A stretch of 64,000 nt of DNA from Taenia hydatigena (GCA_036345935.2 JADWOT020000001.1:9713682-9777681), one strand, 5' to 3'; positions 13,901 through 26,407 are shown, counted from the first letter of the stretch. Notes: generated by a model from the letters alone, not told the origin. Numbers and translations are program-made.

Positions 13901-16623
13901 CGGTCGGGTTGATAGTCGAGTAATTTCTATCATTCTTATGTGTGTGTAGTTCCCTTAGTAGCATGTTATTAACTCTGTTGTTTGAATTTGGGTGGGTTTG
14001 GATAAAACTTTTATAAAGTCACTTAAGTTAAGGTGTTTTTTTCGTAGATAGTCGATCGCCCTTCTTGGTCGAGCACCGATCAGCCATGTGGCCTAAATAG
14101 GGCCTGACCTATGGAAGTTCATTAACACTGTTGGCTTAATTCGCAGATCGAAAGTACTGACCCCACAATTAATAAACGTAGGGCCTTAGCTCTATGGTTC
14201 AACCGGGATCGTTGAAAATGATTACCGATCTAATGCTGAGATAACGCCGTTGTCTATTGAGATTCAGATAAATAGTTTATTTATAACCATAACTCGTCAA
14301 GGCAGGTTAAAGGGGATGACCATTGTTTTCACTGCCAGGCATCACTTTCTCCTTCACTCGTACGCAGGACGCACTATGCCTCTGACGGTTAACAATCACA
14401 CTCTCGGTTAGGACGCAAAACGCGGTCTTTCATTAATAACCATCTCACTTTTGGCAGTCCTAATTAGGGGCGTAGGCACTGTCTACAGCCCTTTATAAGT
14501 TCCACATTCAAAATTTCATTAAGAAAATTCACTTTAAGCTGCACCTTGAAATTCGGATGACTTAATAATCATGAAAAGAGGTGTGCTACAGCCCATTTCT
14601 TTTATTCAGGGTCACAACCAAACATCAACTCATGATGAGGCAGAGCGAGTGGTCTATTGGCTACTGAAGTACTACTCCTCATGCCTCATTTAGAAAATGT
14701 CATGACAAAACACAGGACTGAAGGTTTAGTCAGTAGAGTTGAAATCTATAGATGGTTAGAGTGCAGAATGCGTAGCACTAGCATCTGTTTTCGCATCAAA
14801 AGTCTACCTTTAGAATGCCCTTACCAGTTCTGTTGGAGACAGCATTCACCAAACAGCGAGAAATGCATTCAACTCTAGGAAATGGATGGGTTGGCTGTTA
14901 TCTACTCTGTGTAAGATGCAACGGAGTTGTTTAAAAAAGCAAAATATTACGTGCACTTTTGTACCGAGTGAAATGATACTCTCCCTTGCCTTTAGTTACA
15001 GACCTTCCGACCTGGATGCTTTTGTTAATTACGTCGGCCACTTCTTCACGCGGCAAATTTGGATTGTCGTTTTGCGTGGGTTTTCTGGTAAATGCAATTG
15101 CGCTCGGTTTTTGGTTGAAGAAGATTTAGTTGTGTAACGGTGATAACGCTTCAGTAAATAATAAACACACCTCGGTTTGAATGATTTTTTTGAACTTAGA
15201 AACCACTAAGGGCACATTTTGGCAACTAGAAGCGATTGTCAAGGCTTTTACCGGTAGAGGGCATTGGGATGGATTTCCATTAGCTTGATTCTCTTCACTG
15301 AATGCTTGGTGCTTACTAGTTTAGCATTTTCACAGAGAATATGGGACGGCCTTAAGCGTTGTATCCTAAATTTGTCCTTGGCTTGTATTCGACCAGCATC
15401 CACCACCTTGTTGTTATTAAATTTTGAGGTGGAATGTCAACTCCACTGATGCTTTGCTCAGTAGTCATCGCTCCGCGAGTCCGGCAAGCAGAGCGACGTT
15501 TTCACAGCTGCGATAGGGGCTGCTTTGGCAGAGACGCTACCACAGAAGAAGTAATTCATCTGAGTCTATGTGTAGGGTTATGCTAAAGAGAATGTTTGTC
15601 AGTCCACAAAACGGCAACAGTAATTCAAGATGAGTGTTAGCGCAAACGGAGTCGCAATGTCGCATGCTCCTACTAGTTAATTTCCCTGCTTGCATTCTAT
15701 CCGACTGCCTCTTAGTTGCTATTGTAAACTGCATTTGATTCACTTGACAATAGTAAGTCCGACTAACTTATTTGATAATTATTTATTTGAGCTACCAGTC
15801 AAAAATGATTTGATGAATATTATTTATAACCGGATTTGGAGACTGCTTCCACGAATTCTTCCTGAGTTGAGGTGGTTGTGTGCTGATTACGGATTTTAGT
15901 AGGAGCAGCATTAATGTTGATGTCGCTGTTGGTGCAAATGCGCAGCCTGAGTCTGCTGACTGTTTGATGCAGTTGTCTAAGTGCGGAAAATCACTCTTGT
16001 TAGATTGACCTTTGCCGGAGGTCTCCTTTGACGCGAGCGCTTCTGCTGGTACTAGTAATGCCATCTGGCCTCTATCTTTCCTTTCCCTAATCATTCTTAC
16101 TCTGATTCAGGGACCGCGCCATTCAGTAAACATGTCACCAATGAAAAGGCTAATAAATGAATTGATAGGGTTTTGTCAATCTGCGTTCTCGGACCGCAGT
16201 AGTAGGAAGATTAGCTATTTTTCTAAAAGACACTTCTTTCAATGCGGACATATCCATGCAAGCAATCGCTACTCATGCAAAGGTTAGAGAAAACCTTGCT
16301 TGATGGTATCATTTGGGCACCCAAAATTGACCTTAATGAACGCGTTTAGAAGGTGCATTCTGTGTTATTAACCATGAGGTTGCGCGAAGCCGAGTCACGA
16401 ATCAGATCAGCAGGACAGTTTTGATGCTCAAACCGTGATTTACAATTAAACCCTTGGAGCATCTCTCTGTGCCCTAAGGCTGCAAAAGAAAACTGCACTA
16501 TACAATGGGAAGGAATTGAATGGAGTGATGGGTGAGAGTTTAAAAATGAATTAGAATCATATTCATTCATTGCGGTTAAGCAGGTGGTTGATCTGCATCA
16601 CTTGAATCTGTTTATTTATTAAT

Positions 16624-16827
16624 TCACCCCTCTCGCCATTCATGTATGCGATTTTTTGCCCTGGTTACTGAGCCCTGTCGATCGATCGTCCGTTTAATGG
16701 GGTAATGGGGGTGCAACGAGGGTAGGCCAGATGTTCTCATTGATTCATCGATCGACCAGCGCGAATGAGTCAGCAAAGGGACGCACGCTGAGAGTGCACG
16801 CCATCGAGGTCTCGACCACCCATCCAC
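16624..16827 (-). other. 67-codon open frame conserved in both arms (left copy)
   Basis: A frame starting MDGWSRPRW and ending RIHEWREG is intact here and at 47,977-48,180. Between the arms I count ten base differences: about five synonymous and five amino-acid changing, with no indel or stop. That is a faint hint of protein constraint, but the counts are tiny. No family is recognised and no splice context was established. The segment contains CGATCGATCG (left copy) and related CGATCGA strings. Confidence 0.25.
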
Positions 16828-18483
16828 TGGCCCATGCAGCAGAAGCTTTTCTACGATTACCTGTAGTCGTCACACCTCAGTGACGGACTGACGCGACCTT
16901 GGAATTGAGGCACTAAAAGTGTCTAGTGAAAGCAGGGTGACATCTGAAATGCCAGCAAAACCACTTAAGGAAAAGGAGACTTCTAGCAAAAGCAATTCAA
17001 CGCAAAATATTTTCTGCGGATACCGGAGAGCCATAGAAGCTGAGTACGGGCGAATCTTCGCATTGAATTGCCACTAATGTATCGTGAATTGGACCCTTTG
17101 CTCGCACATTTTCCTTGCTAAAATGCAAATCTCAAACAAGTTAAACAATAATTAAAGATGGCACGCACGTGTTGAATTCCATTTCGATATCTACCAGGGA
17201 AAGACGGAGGCCTTGTCAATCGCTCCAAATTGCAGAGGTTAAATTCATTCCCATCGCGAGTTTGGTCCCGCTACCACCACCTGGTCAGGACTCGGAGGTC
17301 ACCTAATTAATAAAAATAATTAAACTACTGGTGGTGGAGAGGAGACTAGCCGCATAGCCATACATGGTTTCATCCGAAAAATCTCGCCGCTACTTTCTCA
17401 ATAGCAGGTAACATCAATCGTTGTTTGATGTCTTACTAAGCTGCTACACTTGGGGTTGGGTGGAGACCGCACGCTACCTGTGGACTGGGCACCCACTTTT
17501 AAAGGGAAGAAGAAGTTCATTTGCAACGGAGGTGTTCACGTGTGGGCACAGTTGTGGTGAGGTGGTGACGGTGCCTATGGGATGCCCAATTCCAGCTATA
17601 GCAGACCACGACTTTCGACGATTAAGAAGACATAACAAAGAGATATTAATGCTTCTATGGAAATGACTTTAAATAGAATTTGAAAGATTTCACATTGCAA
17701 ATGCAGGGTAGTCAATGTTGACCCTTCGTTGTTTAATTGTCGATATCAGGAAGGGGCTTTATATCAACTCATCCGTACACCTTCTTCAAACAAACTCTAC
17801 TACTACTGTTTCCACACCAAAAGCCAATTTTGAGAAAATCAAGTAGGTGGTGCATTTTACGGACACGAGAAGATTTTGTCCACTACAAAAAAGGACTCCA
17901 TGCGCATTACCTTGGAAATACCTCTTAAATGTTTGCACCTGTATCGCCTCCCCCCTGTAGTAGCAGGCTATGTTTCTTAGATCTTGTGTGATGCCGTAGG
18001 TGCCAGATTAAAGAATCCGAAATACAAGAACATGAAGATCCAGGTTCTCAATTGAGCTAGCGAAAAATTGATTATTTAAATAGCTGTTTTGCGTACCATA
18101 AATATTGTGATTTTTTAACTAGTTCATTAAACATCGAATAAAGGGAATCACAGAAGAGGAATATGATGATACATTGGGTGTATGGTCCACCGTACCATCA
18201 ACAGCAATGACACCGCCGATCATATTGAGAAAAGTTAACGTCAAGCAAACAATCATTCAGAACTAAATAACTTAGAGAAGTGGTATTTTCGCACAAAATG
18301 AACGAACCCATGTCTCTCCTAAAGGAACACAGACGTTCAAAACCAAAGTGCCAACAGGAAGCACAAGAATCTGCCTCTCGATGAACGCTGTACCTATCAT
18401 ACAATACTGGAAAGGAGTGTACCCAAGGTTTAGTTACTCTTATCATCTAGATAAATATGTTCGACGCCTGAAAATGATTGAAA

Positions 18484-18570
18484 CAACTAGCGTGGTCTAG
18501 AGGCCAGCCCACACGACGAGGGTACAAGGACAATCCAAGTGACCGTAAATAAGACTTGGGGCTGGACAGA
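18484..18570 (+). repeat. SINE-like repeat fragment, left arm
   Basis: Partial unit: AGAGGCCAGCCCACACGACG, GGGTACAAGGACAATCCAAG and TGACCGTAA match the second half of the unit seen at 28,041-28,234. Confidence 0.5.
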
Positions 18571-18682
18571 CAGCAAATGTAAAAATTCTTTTGCTAAATA
18601 TTTTATTGCTATGTTAAATTGCAACGACATGTTGTCTGGTTTACACATAAACACCTAACTGAGTCCTTCATTGTTCACAGGC

Positions 18683-18872
18683 TGACTGCAGCATCCCATG
18701 GCTCCCTTGAAGGCGAATAGGGAGAACACTAGGTTAGAATGCATATATTCAACAGACAGAGGGAAATCAGTGCTGACATGGCTCGGGGGCCAGCCTACGC
18801 AGCTAGGGCAATACGGCAACCTCTGTCACCCTGACTGAAACACGTAGTCTAACTAAACAAAATATTACAATG
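18683..18872 (+). repeat. SINE-like repeat, left arm, forward unit
   Basis: About 190 bp. Starts near TGACTGCAGCATCCCATGGC, contains GGCTCGGGGGCCAGCC, CAGCTAGGGCAATA and CCTCTGTCACCCTGACTGAA, and ends in AAACAAAATATTACAATG. The same order is found in all fuller copies. The 3' end is shared but there is no poly(A) tail. No clear A/B box was found, so origin from a tRNA is not supported. Confidence 0.7.
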
Positions 18873-19119
18873 ACAGTGTTCTAGATCCTCCGCATGTTGT
18901 TCACACAAGCTGCATTTGCAGGGATTTCTTCAGTCGCCTCCCCACCTCTGCGTCTATGCCTAATACGAGAAAGTTAATTGGTCTGAGACACACTTACTGT
19001 CTTATACAAAACGTTGATTAATGGCGTTTCAATAGCAAGTTGCCCGATGGTCATTGTCGGCGCTGGGAGATACGCCCTGTGTTCCTGCCACTGGCCTAAA
19101 AGATGCGGTTAAGGAAATA

Positions 19120-19310
19120 TTATAATATTTTGTTTGTTTGAAATACCGGTTTCGGTTAGAGTCACAGAGAGGTAGCCATATTGCCCCAGCTGCAAAGGCT
19201 AGCCTCTAGGCCATGCCACCTGCTTGTTCCCTTTTGTCGGTTGAATGTATATATTCTGCTCTAGCATCCTGCCTACTTTTGTCTTCAAGAGAGCCTCGGG
19301 ACGCTACAAC
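19120..19310 (-). repeat. SINE-like repeat, left arm, reverse unit
   Basis: Reverse-oriented copy of the family, beginning with the complement of the shared 3' end (near TATAATATTTTGTTTGTTTG) and ending at CTCGGGACGCTACAAC. It faces the forward unit at 18,683-18,872 across about 250 bp, forming a small inverted repeat nested in the arm. Confidence 0.7.
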
Positions 19311-20029
19311 ATGAGTACTGCACTACTACAATGCTAAAAACATCCAAAAATTTACAAGGAAATCAAATTATTGGCAATAAGAATCCATGAAAAGACTTGT
19401 TCTTGACTGATATGCTTTCTCTCAGGACAAATCACATGTCACCGACAACAGCTGATCAATGCTGTGGCAAAAGTGGCTATGTTGGTTGAAGTGTTGGGGT
19501 GACTTCCGTGTATGGCGACGATTTCTTCGCTCCTGAGAAAGGTTATCACATTCCGTTTTTTAGTTGCAAAGGATATGGTAAATGTCTCCCCTATTTTGCG
19601 CAGTCATTGGTGCTTTGAAAGACTTCACACTCTTTCATCACGAGGCTTGCTGCCCAATTTGACGACGTGTAATTTATTTGGCACTCCTTCCATGAGGCGG
19701 AGAACCGCAGTATTAGGGCATCGAGTATGTGCGTGAAGGCGAACGCTTAGAAGGTTGTGTCCTTGGTGGGACTCCAGATGTCACAAACTTGATCTTTTTC
19801 TCGTCCCTAATCTCTGCTGTGAGTTTACCTGGTAAATGGCTACATTTATATCGTGCAAAATAGTTTCTAATCGATAAAAGAAATGGAACGTCAGAGCTGT
19901 GATGTACCTGTTAAAACCAAGATGGATGGAGTGATGTCCCAAGAGTCCATCTACTTTCTGCTATGTAGAAAATTCGGGTTTTTTAGATGCCTTTTTACAT
20001 CAATGCTGATTACATTGAGTACGAGCGAG

Positions 20030-20625
20030 TCGACAAAGCCCGTAGGGCGGAGACTGTGAATGCAATTTTTAGTACTGATGTACACAAGAATGCGATTTTC
20101 GCTCCCCTAGACACTTTCATACTATCGATCTACACAAAACTGCGATTTTTCCTCCTTTCGTGGACACTTTTGTAGCATTAATCTACACGGGACAACAATT
20201 TTCGCGCCCTTCCATAGGGAAGAATGGTGTATTAGGCTGCACGAGACTGCGATATTCGGGCAATCTGTAGTCAATTTTGTTGTATTTGTCCACAAGCGAC
20301 TGTAATTTTCACTCATTGTGTGGGCAATTTTGTTGGATTTGTCCACAAGCGACTGCGATTTGTGCTCATGTGTGGGCTAGATTTTTTTGTTTGTTCACAA
20401 GTGACTGGGATTTGCGCTCATTGTGTGGGCAATTCTGTTGTATTGATATGCACGATAAATGCGATTTTCGCTCATCCTGTAGGCTAGATTGTTGTATTTG
20501 TTCACAAGTGACTGGAGTTTGCGCTCATTGTGTGGGCAATTGTGTTGTATTTGTCCACACGAAACTGCGATTTGTGCTTATCCTGTCGGCTGGATTGTTA
20601 TATTTGTTCACAACAGAAAAAGTGA
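20030..20625 (+). repeat. Minisatellite, about 53-57-bp unit, left arm
   Basis: Tandem degenerate units built on GTCCACAAGCGACTGCGATT, then TTCGCTCAT and TGTGTGGGCAATTTTGTTGT. Around ten units are visible, the most regular between 20,280 and 20,610. Many units contain GCGATTTTCGC, a small perfect inverted repeat (GCGA/TCGC). The array stays open for 119 codons in one frame at 20,277-20,636 only because the unit lacks stops in that frame; it is not a gene. It is about 212 bp longer than its right-arm partner, close to four units. Confidence 0.85.
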
Positions 20626-20949
20626 TGAATAAATAGGCATGGGCGATCCAGAGTGCTTTTGACGTCCATTTGGTTCCACCCTCTTTCATTAAGACCGAAT
20701 TAAAAAACGCTGAATCCGACTGTCACGTAGTGAGGAAGGGGAGTGCAAATGTTAGGTCGCCGTGTGCCCCAATTTTGGCAGTCTATGTGATGTGACTTCT
20801 ACACAGATATCGATTGCCTCATGGTGCTTAACTTAGATATGCTACCTTTTGGTTAGTTTTTGGTTATCATCCTCGGTTTTAAGTTTATGACTGCTCTTTG
20901 TTGTCTCATTGTGAAACATTATCATCTGCTCAGTTGCTTCCTTCACATA

Positions 20950-21132
20950 ATGCCTCCATGCTCCGTTAACCATTCATTCCCACTTCACTATGACCCTACT
21001 CTTCTTACCGACAAGGAACGTGATGCAGCAAAGGCAGTGATCTACAACGCATTGTTGAACCTACACCGTTCTACCACATTGAGGCTGTTGCTGCAGCACT
21101 ATCTTGGCGACCACGAGCCCAGAGACCGTTGA
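20950..21132 (+). other. Coding-like frame near the minisatellite (left copy)
   Basis: A frame reading LTDKERDAAKAVIYNALLNL, then RSTTLRLLLQHYLGDHEPRD, looks protein-like: charged, then a leucine-rich helix-like pattern. The right arm (minus strand, 42,578 to about 42,760) keeps much of it with several synonymous changes, but also replacements and a stop in the upstream part. No family is recognised. It may be a relic of a mobile-element protein. Confidence 0.2.
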
Positions 21133-24100
21133 CGATCTCCTGGACAGCTCAGTCTCCTTCGCGTCATCGTGGAACGCAACACTGCAGGTTACGTACGGTT
21201 AGGCGGCGAAGGGGCTACCTCGGCAGTCAAGAAAGTGAGACTGACAGAAATGGGGAAGAGCCTTAATGGGGCCCGGATCATCGCCACGGAATTGGAGGCG
21301 AGGGTGGCTGAGTTCCTAGTAATGACTATCGTCTTCTGTCCCTTGCTTTTTTAAACTTTTACCGCTCTCCTATTCATCTACTCACAACACTAAATACTCA
21401 GCTACTTCACAACAATTTTTGTCCCTGTTCACGCAGTCATCCATCATTTGCCCTTCATCGTTTTATTTTCTTCGTTCACGTATTATTTTTGTATTAATTC
21501 ACTAAATATGGCTTCATTTGTAAACTCAACGAATTCGGTTTCGTCTGTTCGATGTGGCATTGATTCCTCTGATCAATTCATTTGGTGGATTGTTTTAAAT
21601 TGTTTGACAGTGCTAATGGATTAGTCGCGTGTTTTGAGATTGCCTGAAGATGGTCGCAGATTAGAAGTCACGGTGCTGACGTGCACAGCGTGTCCATCGG
21701 TGAGGCGCGTGGTTGGATTGTGGATGTTGGAGGAGGTTGATTTGTTCCAGGTGTGCTAAGGTACTGCTAACCCAGTCGACTCCGATGCAGTTGTCTAGTC
21801 TCTTAGACATATTGATGGGTTTGTTCCATTTGTAGACAACGCTATTCGCAGACACTGAACGCGTGTCTAGCTGATCAGCAGATGAGAGCGAGTCAATAGG
21901 AAATCGTCTGTATTTGAAATATGCGCTCACCACTTTTGGGATTGTTTTAGGTGGCGAGGCTGAGATGAGTGCGTTTTGTGTGAAAGGGGAGGGTGAGATG
22001 TCAGTGTATGTGGCTTGGGACTGATCACGTACGTACCTTTTTCACCGCTTTGGGCCCGTTTGTTTTTGCCCATCGTTTGCTTCAAATTCCGTCAAAGTGG
22101 TGGGATTGACCTTGATAGGGAATGGAAATTGACTGTTGGCTTTTTTTGCGTTGAAGGGTTGTGACTATCGTGTGCATACGACAATGTGCCTACAACTTAT
22201 CAATCATCGGCCAGTATTTGCCTACTTTGAAGGATTTGTGCATTGCATTATGAGAAAGCAAAGTGTTCAATCAGCTGTATTTTAAATCTCCGGAGTGAAG
22301 CTGTTTGTTAATTTCAGTCTCATGTTTAAGCCGTGGTGGTTGTAAAGACGAACCTGCAAATGCTTTCTGATCTGTATCGAATCACTGATAAATGCCAAGG
22401 TAGTTTTGGAACAGCTGACATTGCTCGCCAGGTGCTGGCTTCGATGGTTGCTGAAGTACCTTTTTCTCCTTTTGCTTTGTCATGTTGTGCTTTCTTCACT
22501 TGCTTCATTTGTTGGCATCGAACGTCCAAGTGAGTGCACGGGGGACAGGTGCTTTTACAAGTTAGTAGATTGTCCTTTTTAAAACTCCCCATGTACTGCA
22601 TCTGTAGTTGATTTAACTCTCAGTTTCGGTTGATGGGGCATGTTTGGCAATGTTGTCTTCGGCGGAGGTGTCCGCAGTCTCTTCCATTTGCCCAATATGT
22701 TTATTTTGGTCGAGCGTTATGTCTGCTTCGGTCTTGACTTCAAGGGATTTACTCGAGACAACCTACTTTCCTTGTTGTCCCCACTTGATGCTATGAACGA
22801 TTCGTCGATGCCATGCGGCCTAGTAAGACGAAATCATGTTTATATAACTGAAGTAGTACTGCGGGATGCGCGTTCAGGAGGCTCTTTGCAAGTAATTGAT
22901 TGACTAATGCACCTGCACTCTTTACAGACTTTCTACAAACCACTGAAAATTTCCAAAAATATTATTACAAATGTGCATTGAATGTGGTTGTGGGCAAGAG
23001 GCGGGAGGACAACTTTAATCAAGTCGTGGATCAACGTAGCCGTTGTCCTGAGCCCAAGACACCTCCGTCCCAGCTTGTAATAAAAATGTCTAGAAGTGAC
23101 CAACTTTCGCATAGTAATGGTGGTAGAAGGGAAGAGGAGGATTGTTTGAATGAACCACGTGGTGAAGGAGCGGATGGTATTCGCGATTCCCGAGTTTAAT
23201 GGGGCTTATGACACTTGAGGTGTAAGCGAGTTTTAATTTCGTACTGTTTTGACATAGTAAATCTCTTACCAAAGCAGTAATCAAATCGCAGTCAGCCTTT
23301 GCGCCTCTTCCTTTAAACTTTGACTGTTTGGTGAAAGAGCTCTTGAGCGTAATGTGGAGACGAACTGGCCATTTGCGGATTATACGACCCTTGCCTGAGG
23401 TAGACTAGGCGGGGTAGGAAAAGCTCGCCTTGCCAATAATTGTGTGCACATGTTGGACACAGTGGCGGAGGTTTGGCAATTTTCAGCATATATGCGTCGA
23501 ATGGTTGAACTCCATCGATCGTGTGGCAGTGAGCAGCTCACACGTGCTACTTATAAGAAGTCAGTAGCACCTTTGCGTCACTGCACTCTTTCAGGGTGGT
23601 AGCTTTTCCTCCAAATCGTGTAGCCAATCGGCACTAATGATGATACTTCAAGTGTTCTCTTAAATCCAAATCGTTTCTTCTTTTGGAAAATCAGTACATC
23701 AGTCTAGACGAAGGTTGTCTCCATGGTGAAACGCACTGAACAGAACATTATGGCCAAGCAAGGCTGACTGTGATGCATTCAACCACAAAGGACTATAACG
23801 TGGCTGGGTAATCGACAAATCGCAAAGATGACATCTTTCATTGCTATCAGTAGAACAGTGGAATCACTGCGATGACCGGGGAGAAGTGGAGTGAAATTAG
23901 GCTGCACGTCCAACAACACAATTTCGAGGGCTGTTAGTGGCACTTCACTGAAGGTTTTGTGACTGCCATTTATGAAGAGCAGAGCTGTTGGTGTGACTCA
24001 CCTCGATGCGAAGGTAACACACTTCAATGGCAGCACTCATATTCTCTGTTTTGTGAGGATTGTGGGGGAGTAAACCCACTACTGCTCTTTATTCGCAGAT

Positions 24101-25429
24101 GTAGTCAACAATGCTAAAATGTGAATTTATTTCAAAGCTAAGCACGCGCAATGAAGCTGATGGCTGAATTAGCTGCTTAGGCCGTTCTGTATGATCTCGT
24201 GGATGATTTGCTCAAGATTCGAAAGGTGCCACTAAGTGGCTTTGGGCAAGTAAATTGTTTGGGAGATTGCACTTTGGTTTTATGTTAGTGCGAATAGCCA
24301 TATTGGGTGTTGGATGCTTTGGCCAATGGCCAGTGGTCCAGTGGGGTCGCGCTTTGTATGGGTTGATCGAATCCACTCAAAAGAGGTCACTCATCAATGA
24401 GAGTTCCAGATCCTTCTTCAAGACGTGCCTGGGATTCGGTTACAAAGAGGCACTTTCTTCAATTGTAACCGAAAATGGCGAGATGTGGTTGGAATGCACG
24501 AGCTTTGTGATAGGACGGATGGCATCAGCTCCTTGGAAGGAAATGAAGCCCTTTCACACATAGCCAAGCCCCACTGAATCTATTCCAATAACAGCAGAGA
24601 TGCAGTCTTAGACTACTCCCCTTCGCTGTGAATTCTGCTTTGGTTTTTGGCAAAATAAGGAATCGCCTTGTCTCGCAAACAGGATTTTTACGTGATGGAT
24701 TATGCATTGGCTATTAGGCGATGTAATGCAGATTTCTTTGTGCACACCACCTTTGCGGACACTACTCAGTGGGCACGAATGCCGTGGCGCGAAGGACGTC
24801 ATCTAACCCCAAAGAAGGACTGCACTTGAAACGAGCATCTCACTGACCACCGACCGCCGTCCACAATATATACATGGAAAATGAATCTTAGATGGTTCCA
24901 TGCCAGATGCTGCTGCATCCGTCAGCGACGATCCACCTTTTAAACCAACAGCCTGCATGATTACCAAGAGTTGACACCACCTCGATGTGCCAAATCGGGG
25001 TCTTTAGAGGTGCTACCATTCCCAGTGGGTACGTCTTATCTTTCACTGCGCTGACCTTTATCCGGTAATTATGTATGTCTACAACGTCTGCTTTTGAATC
25101 GGATTTGGTTGCCAAGTAGGTTATAAAATGTGGTAATACGACTTGCCATTAAGGAATAGCAGCCATTCCTGACGAAGGGTAGGTCTGAGGAACCAAATTT
25201 GCAGTTATACTACTGAGAGCACTCTAAATAGCCCCAACTGTCAAACGAAATAGCAAATCTCTACACGCAGATCAATTGGAAGCATTGCATTTCATCCTTT
25301 TAATGTACCCACCTCCCAACTGAGGGATGATTCAAGAGAAATTTGCTGTCCCAGGACCTGACAAGGACATCTTGGCCCAATCATTGCATTGACTCGGGTG
25401 CCTTCAGTCGAGGAGTATTTTTGCATGCA

Positions 25430-25745
25430 TTATGTGACGCAATATACACTTCTTTGGTAACAAGAATCAGTAAGGAAAAGTTTCTGCATCGAATTGTCCT
25501 TTTGTGTAACTTATGATTTACTTCAGCGATGGTTCATTGATGCAGCTACTCGAGACTCCCTTGGAGGCAGAAGAAGACTTAATGCTTGGGCAGAATAGAT
25601 GCATTCGGCAAACAGAAAGGATCCAGGGCTGCTGGCATGGCTCGGAGGTCATCCCATCCGGCTAGGACAGCAATGTGGCCATCCAAGTAACCGTAACTGA
25701 CATCGGTGGTCAAACAAGCAAAGTATTACAATGGCTTATCATTGT
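25430..25745 (+). repeat. Direct repeat E, copy 1
   Basis: About 315 bp repeated at 27,933-28,242. It begins at TGTGACGCAATATACAC (GCGTGACGCAATTTATAC in copy 2), contains ACTTCAGCGATGGTTCATTG and the SINE-like unit, and ends at the ACAAAACAC region. The SINE-like half is better preserved (about 94%) than the upstream part (about 75-80%). Confidence 0.75.
25541..25734 (+). repeat. SINE-like repeat, spacer copy 1
   Basis: Reads GCAGCTACTCGAGACTCCC through GGCATGGCTCGGAGG, CATCCGGCTAGGACAGCAA and CAAAGTATTACAATGG. About 93-95% identical to 28,041-28,234; the match continues about 110 bases upstream, to 25,430. Confidence 0.75.
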
Positions 25746-25769
25746 GTCAATACAAAACACGGAATTTAA

Positions 25770-25955
25770 AGAAAAAAATTAAGTAACAACAAACAACATG
25801 CATTTTTGTATTTATAAATAACTTGAATACAATTATTATGACGATTATACTCTACAACTCAACAGTCTCCTAAGTAGAGCGTTTAATGACTTGAAGTTGA
25901 AATCATTCTAAGGAAACAATAAGCCACCGATATCAAAGGCTGCTAACATCATGCA
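25770..25955 (+). repeat. Direct repeat F, copy 1
   Basis: About 185 AT-rich bases repeated at 26,222-26,407 at roughly 85% identity. Shared strings include AACAAACAACAT, ATTTATAAATAACT, AATTATACTCTAC and GAAGTTGAAATCATTCTAAG. Confidence 0.8.
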
Positions 25956-26221
25956 GGCATCATATCGAAAGGTATCATAAGTCTGATGTAAGTTAGTTGA
26001 CAAGAAGTGATGGGTTGAATTTTAAGGCAGCTTTTTCGAGAGAGAAGTTCTCAAAGTGTGATATCATGCAAGGTTTACAAATGCTATGCGCAGGCAAAGC
26101 ACAACCACACGTTGGCAATTCATTTGGCTGTCTTATTGTGGGATTGCACACCTTTACTTCCCTCTGGACGTCTTTTGTCAAAACCCCACTACCGCGTGAT
26201 TTGCAGGCTCCATAGCATTTG

Positions 26222-26407
26222 AAGAAAAAATTTAATTAATAACAAACAACATATATTTATGCATTTATAAATAACTGGACTACAATTAGCATGACAATTA
26301 TACTCTACGACTCTGCCGGCTCCTAAGTAAAGCGTTTAATGATTTGAAGTTGAAATCATTCTAAGGAAGTAATGAGCCAACGATATCAAAGATTGCTAGC
26401 ATTATGC
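26222..26407 (+). repeat. Direct repeat F, copy 2
   Basis: Partner of 25,770-25,955, offset by 452 bases in the same orientation. Confidence 0.8.

Larger units (their letters stand above)
7062..24773 (+). repeat. Left arm of giant inverted repeat
   Basis: This segment is matched, in reverse complement, by 38,799-57,810. Matching was followed by eye at many points: 7,130 with 57,740; 8,000 with 56,860; 9,833 with 55,026; 11,182 with 53,677; 12,868 with 52,051; 15,792 with 49,012; 16,624 with 48,180; 17,666 with 47,150; 19,736 with 43,993; 20,641 with 43,069; 22,601 with 40,984; 24,255 with 39,317. Order is collinear throughout. Homology stops at the outside near 7,062 (after a shared GTGTAGGAGGGCC-like stretch) and at the inside near 24,773 (at CAGTGGG). 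It contains one family A copy, three SINE-like units and a minisatellite. No convincing gene was found; its open frames are short and mostly duplicated passively in the other arm. Confidence 0.93.

Noticed and set aside
15792..16094. 100-codon frame intact in both arms (minus strand left, 48,710-49,012 plus strand right)
   Set aside because: The copies differ at about eight bases and essentially all of them change the amino acid. This is the pattern of non-coding DNA, so its openness in both arms is inherited by duplication.
20277..20636. 119-codon cysteine- and phenylalanine-rich frame with repeated FVHT-like and CCICS-like strings
   Set aside because: It is the translation of the minisatellite; the periodicity is that of the DNA unit.
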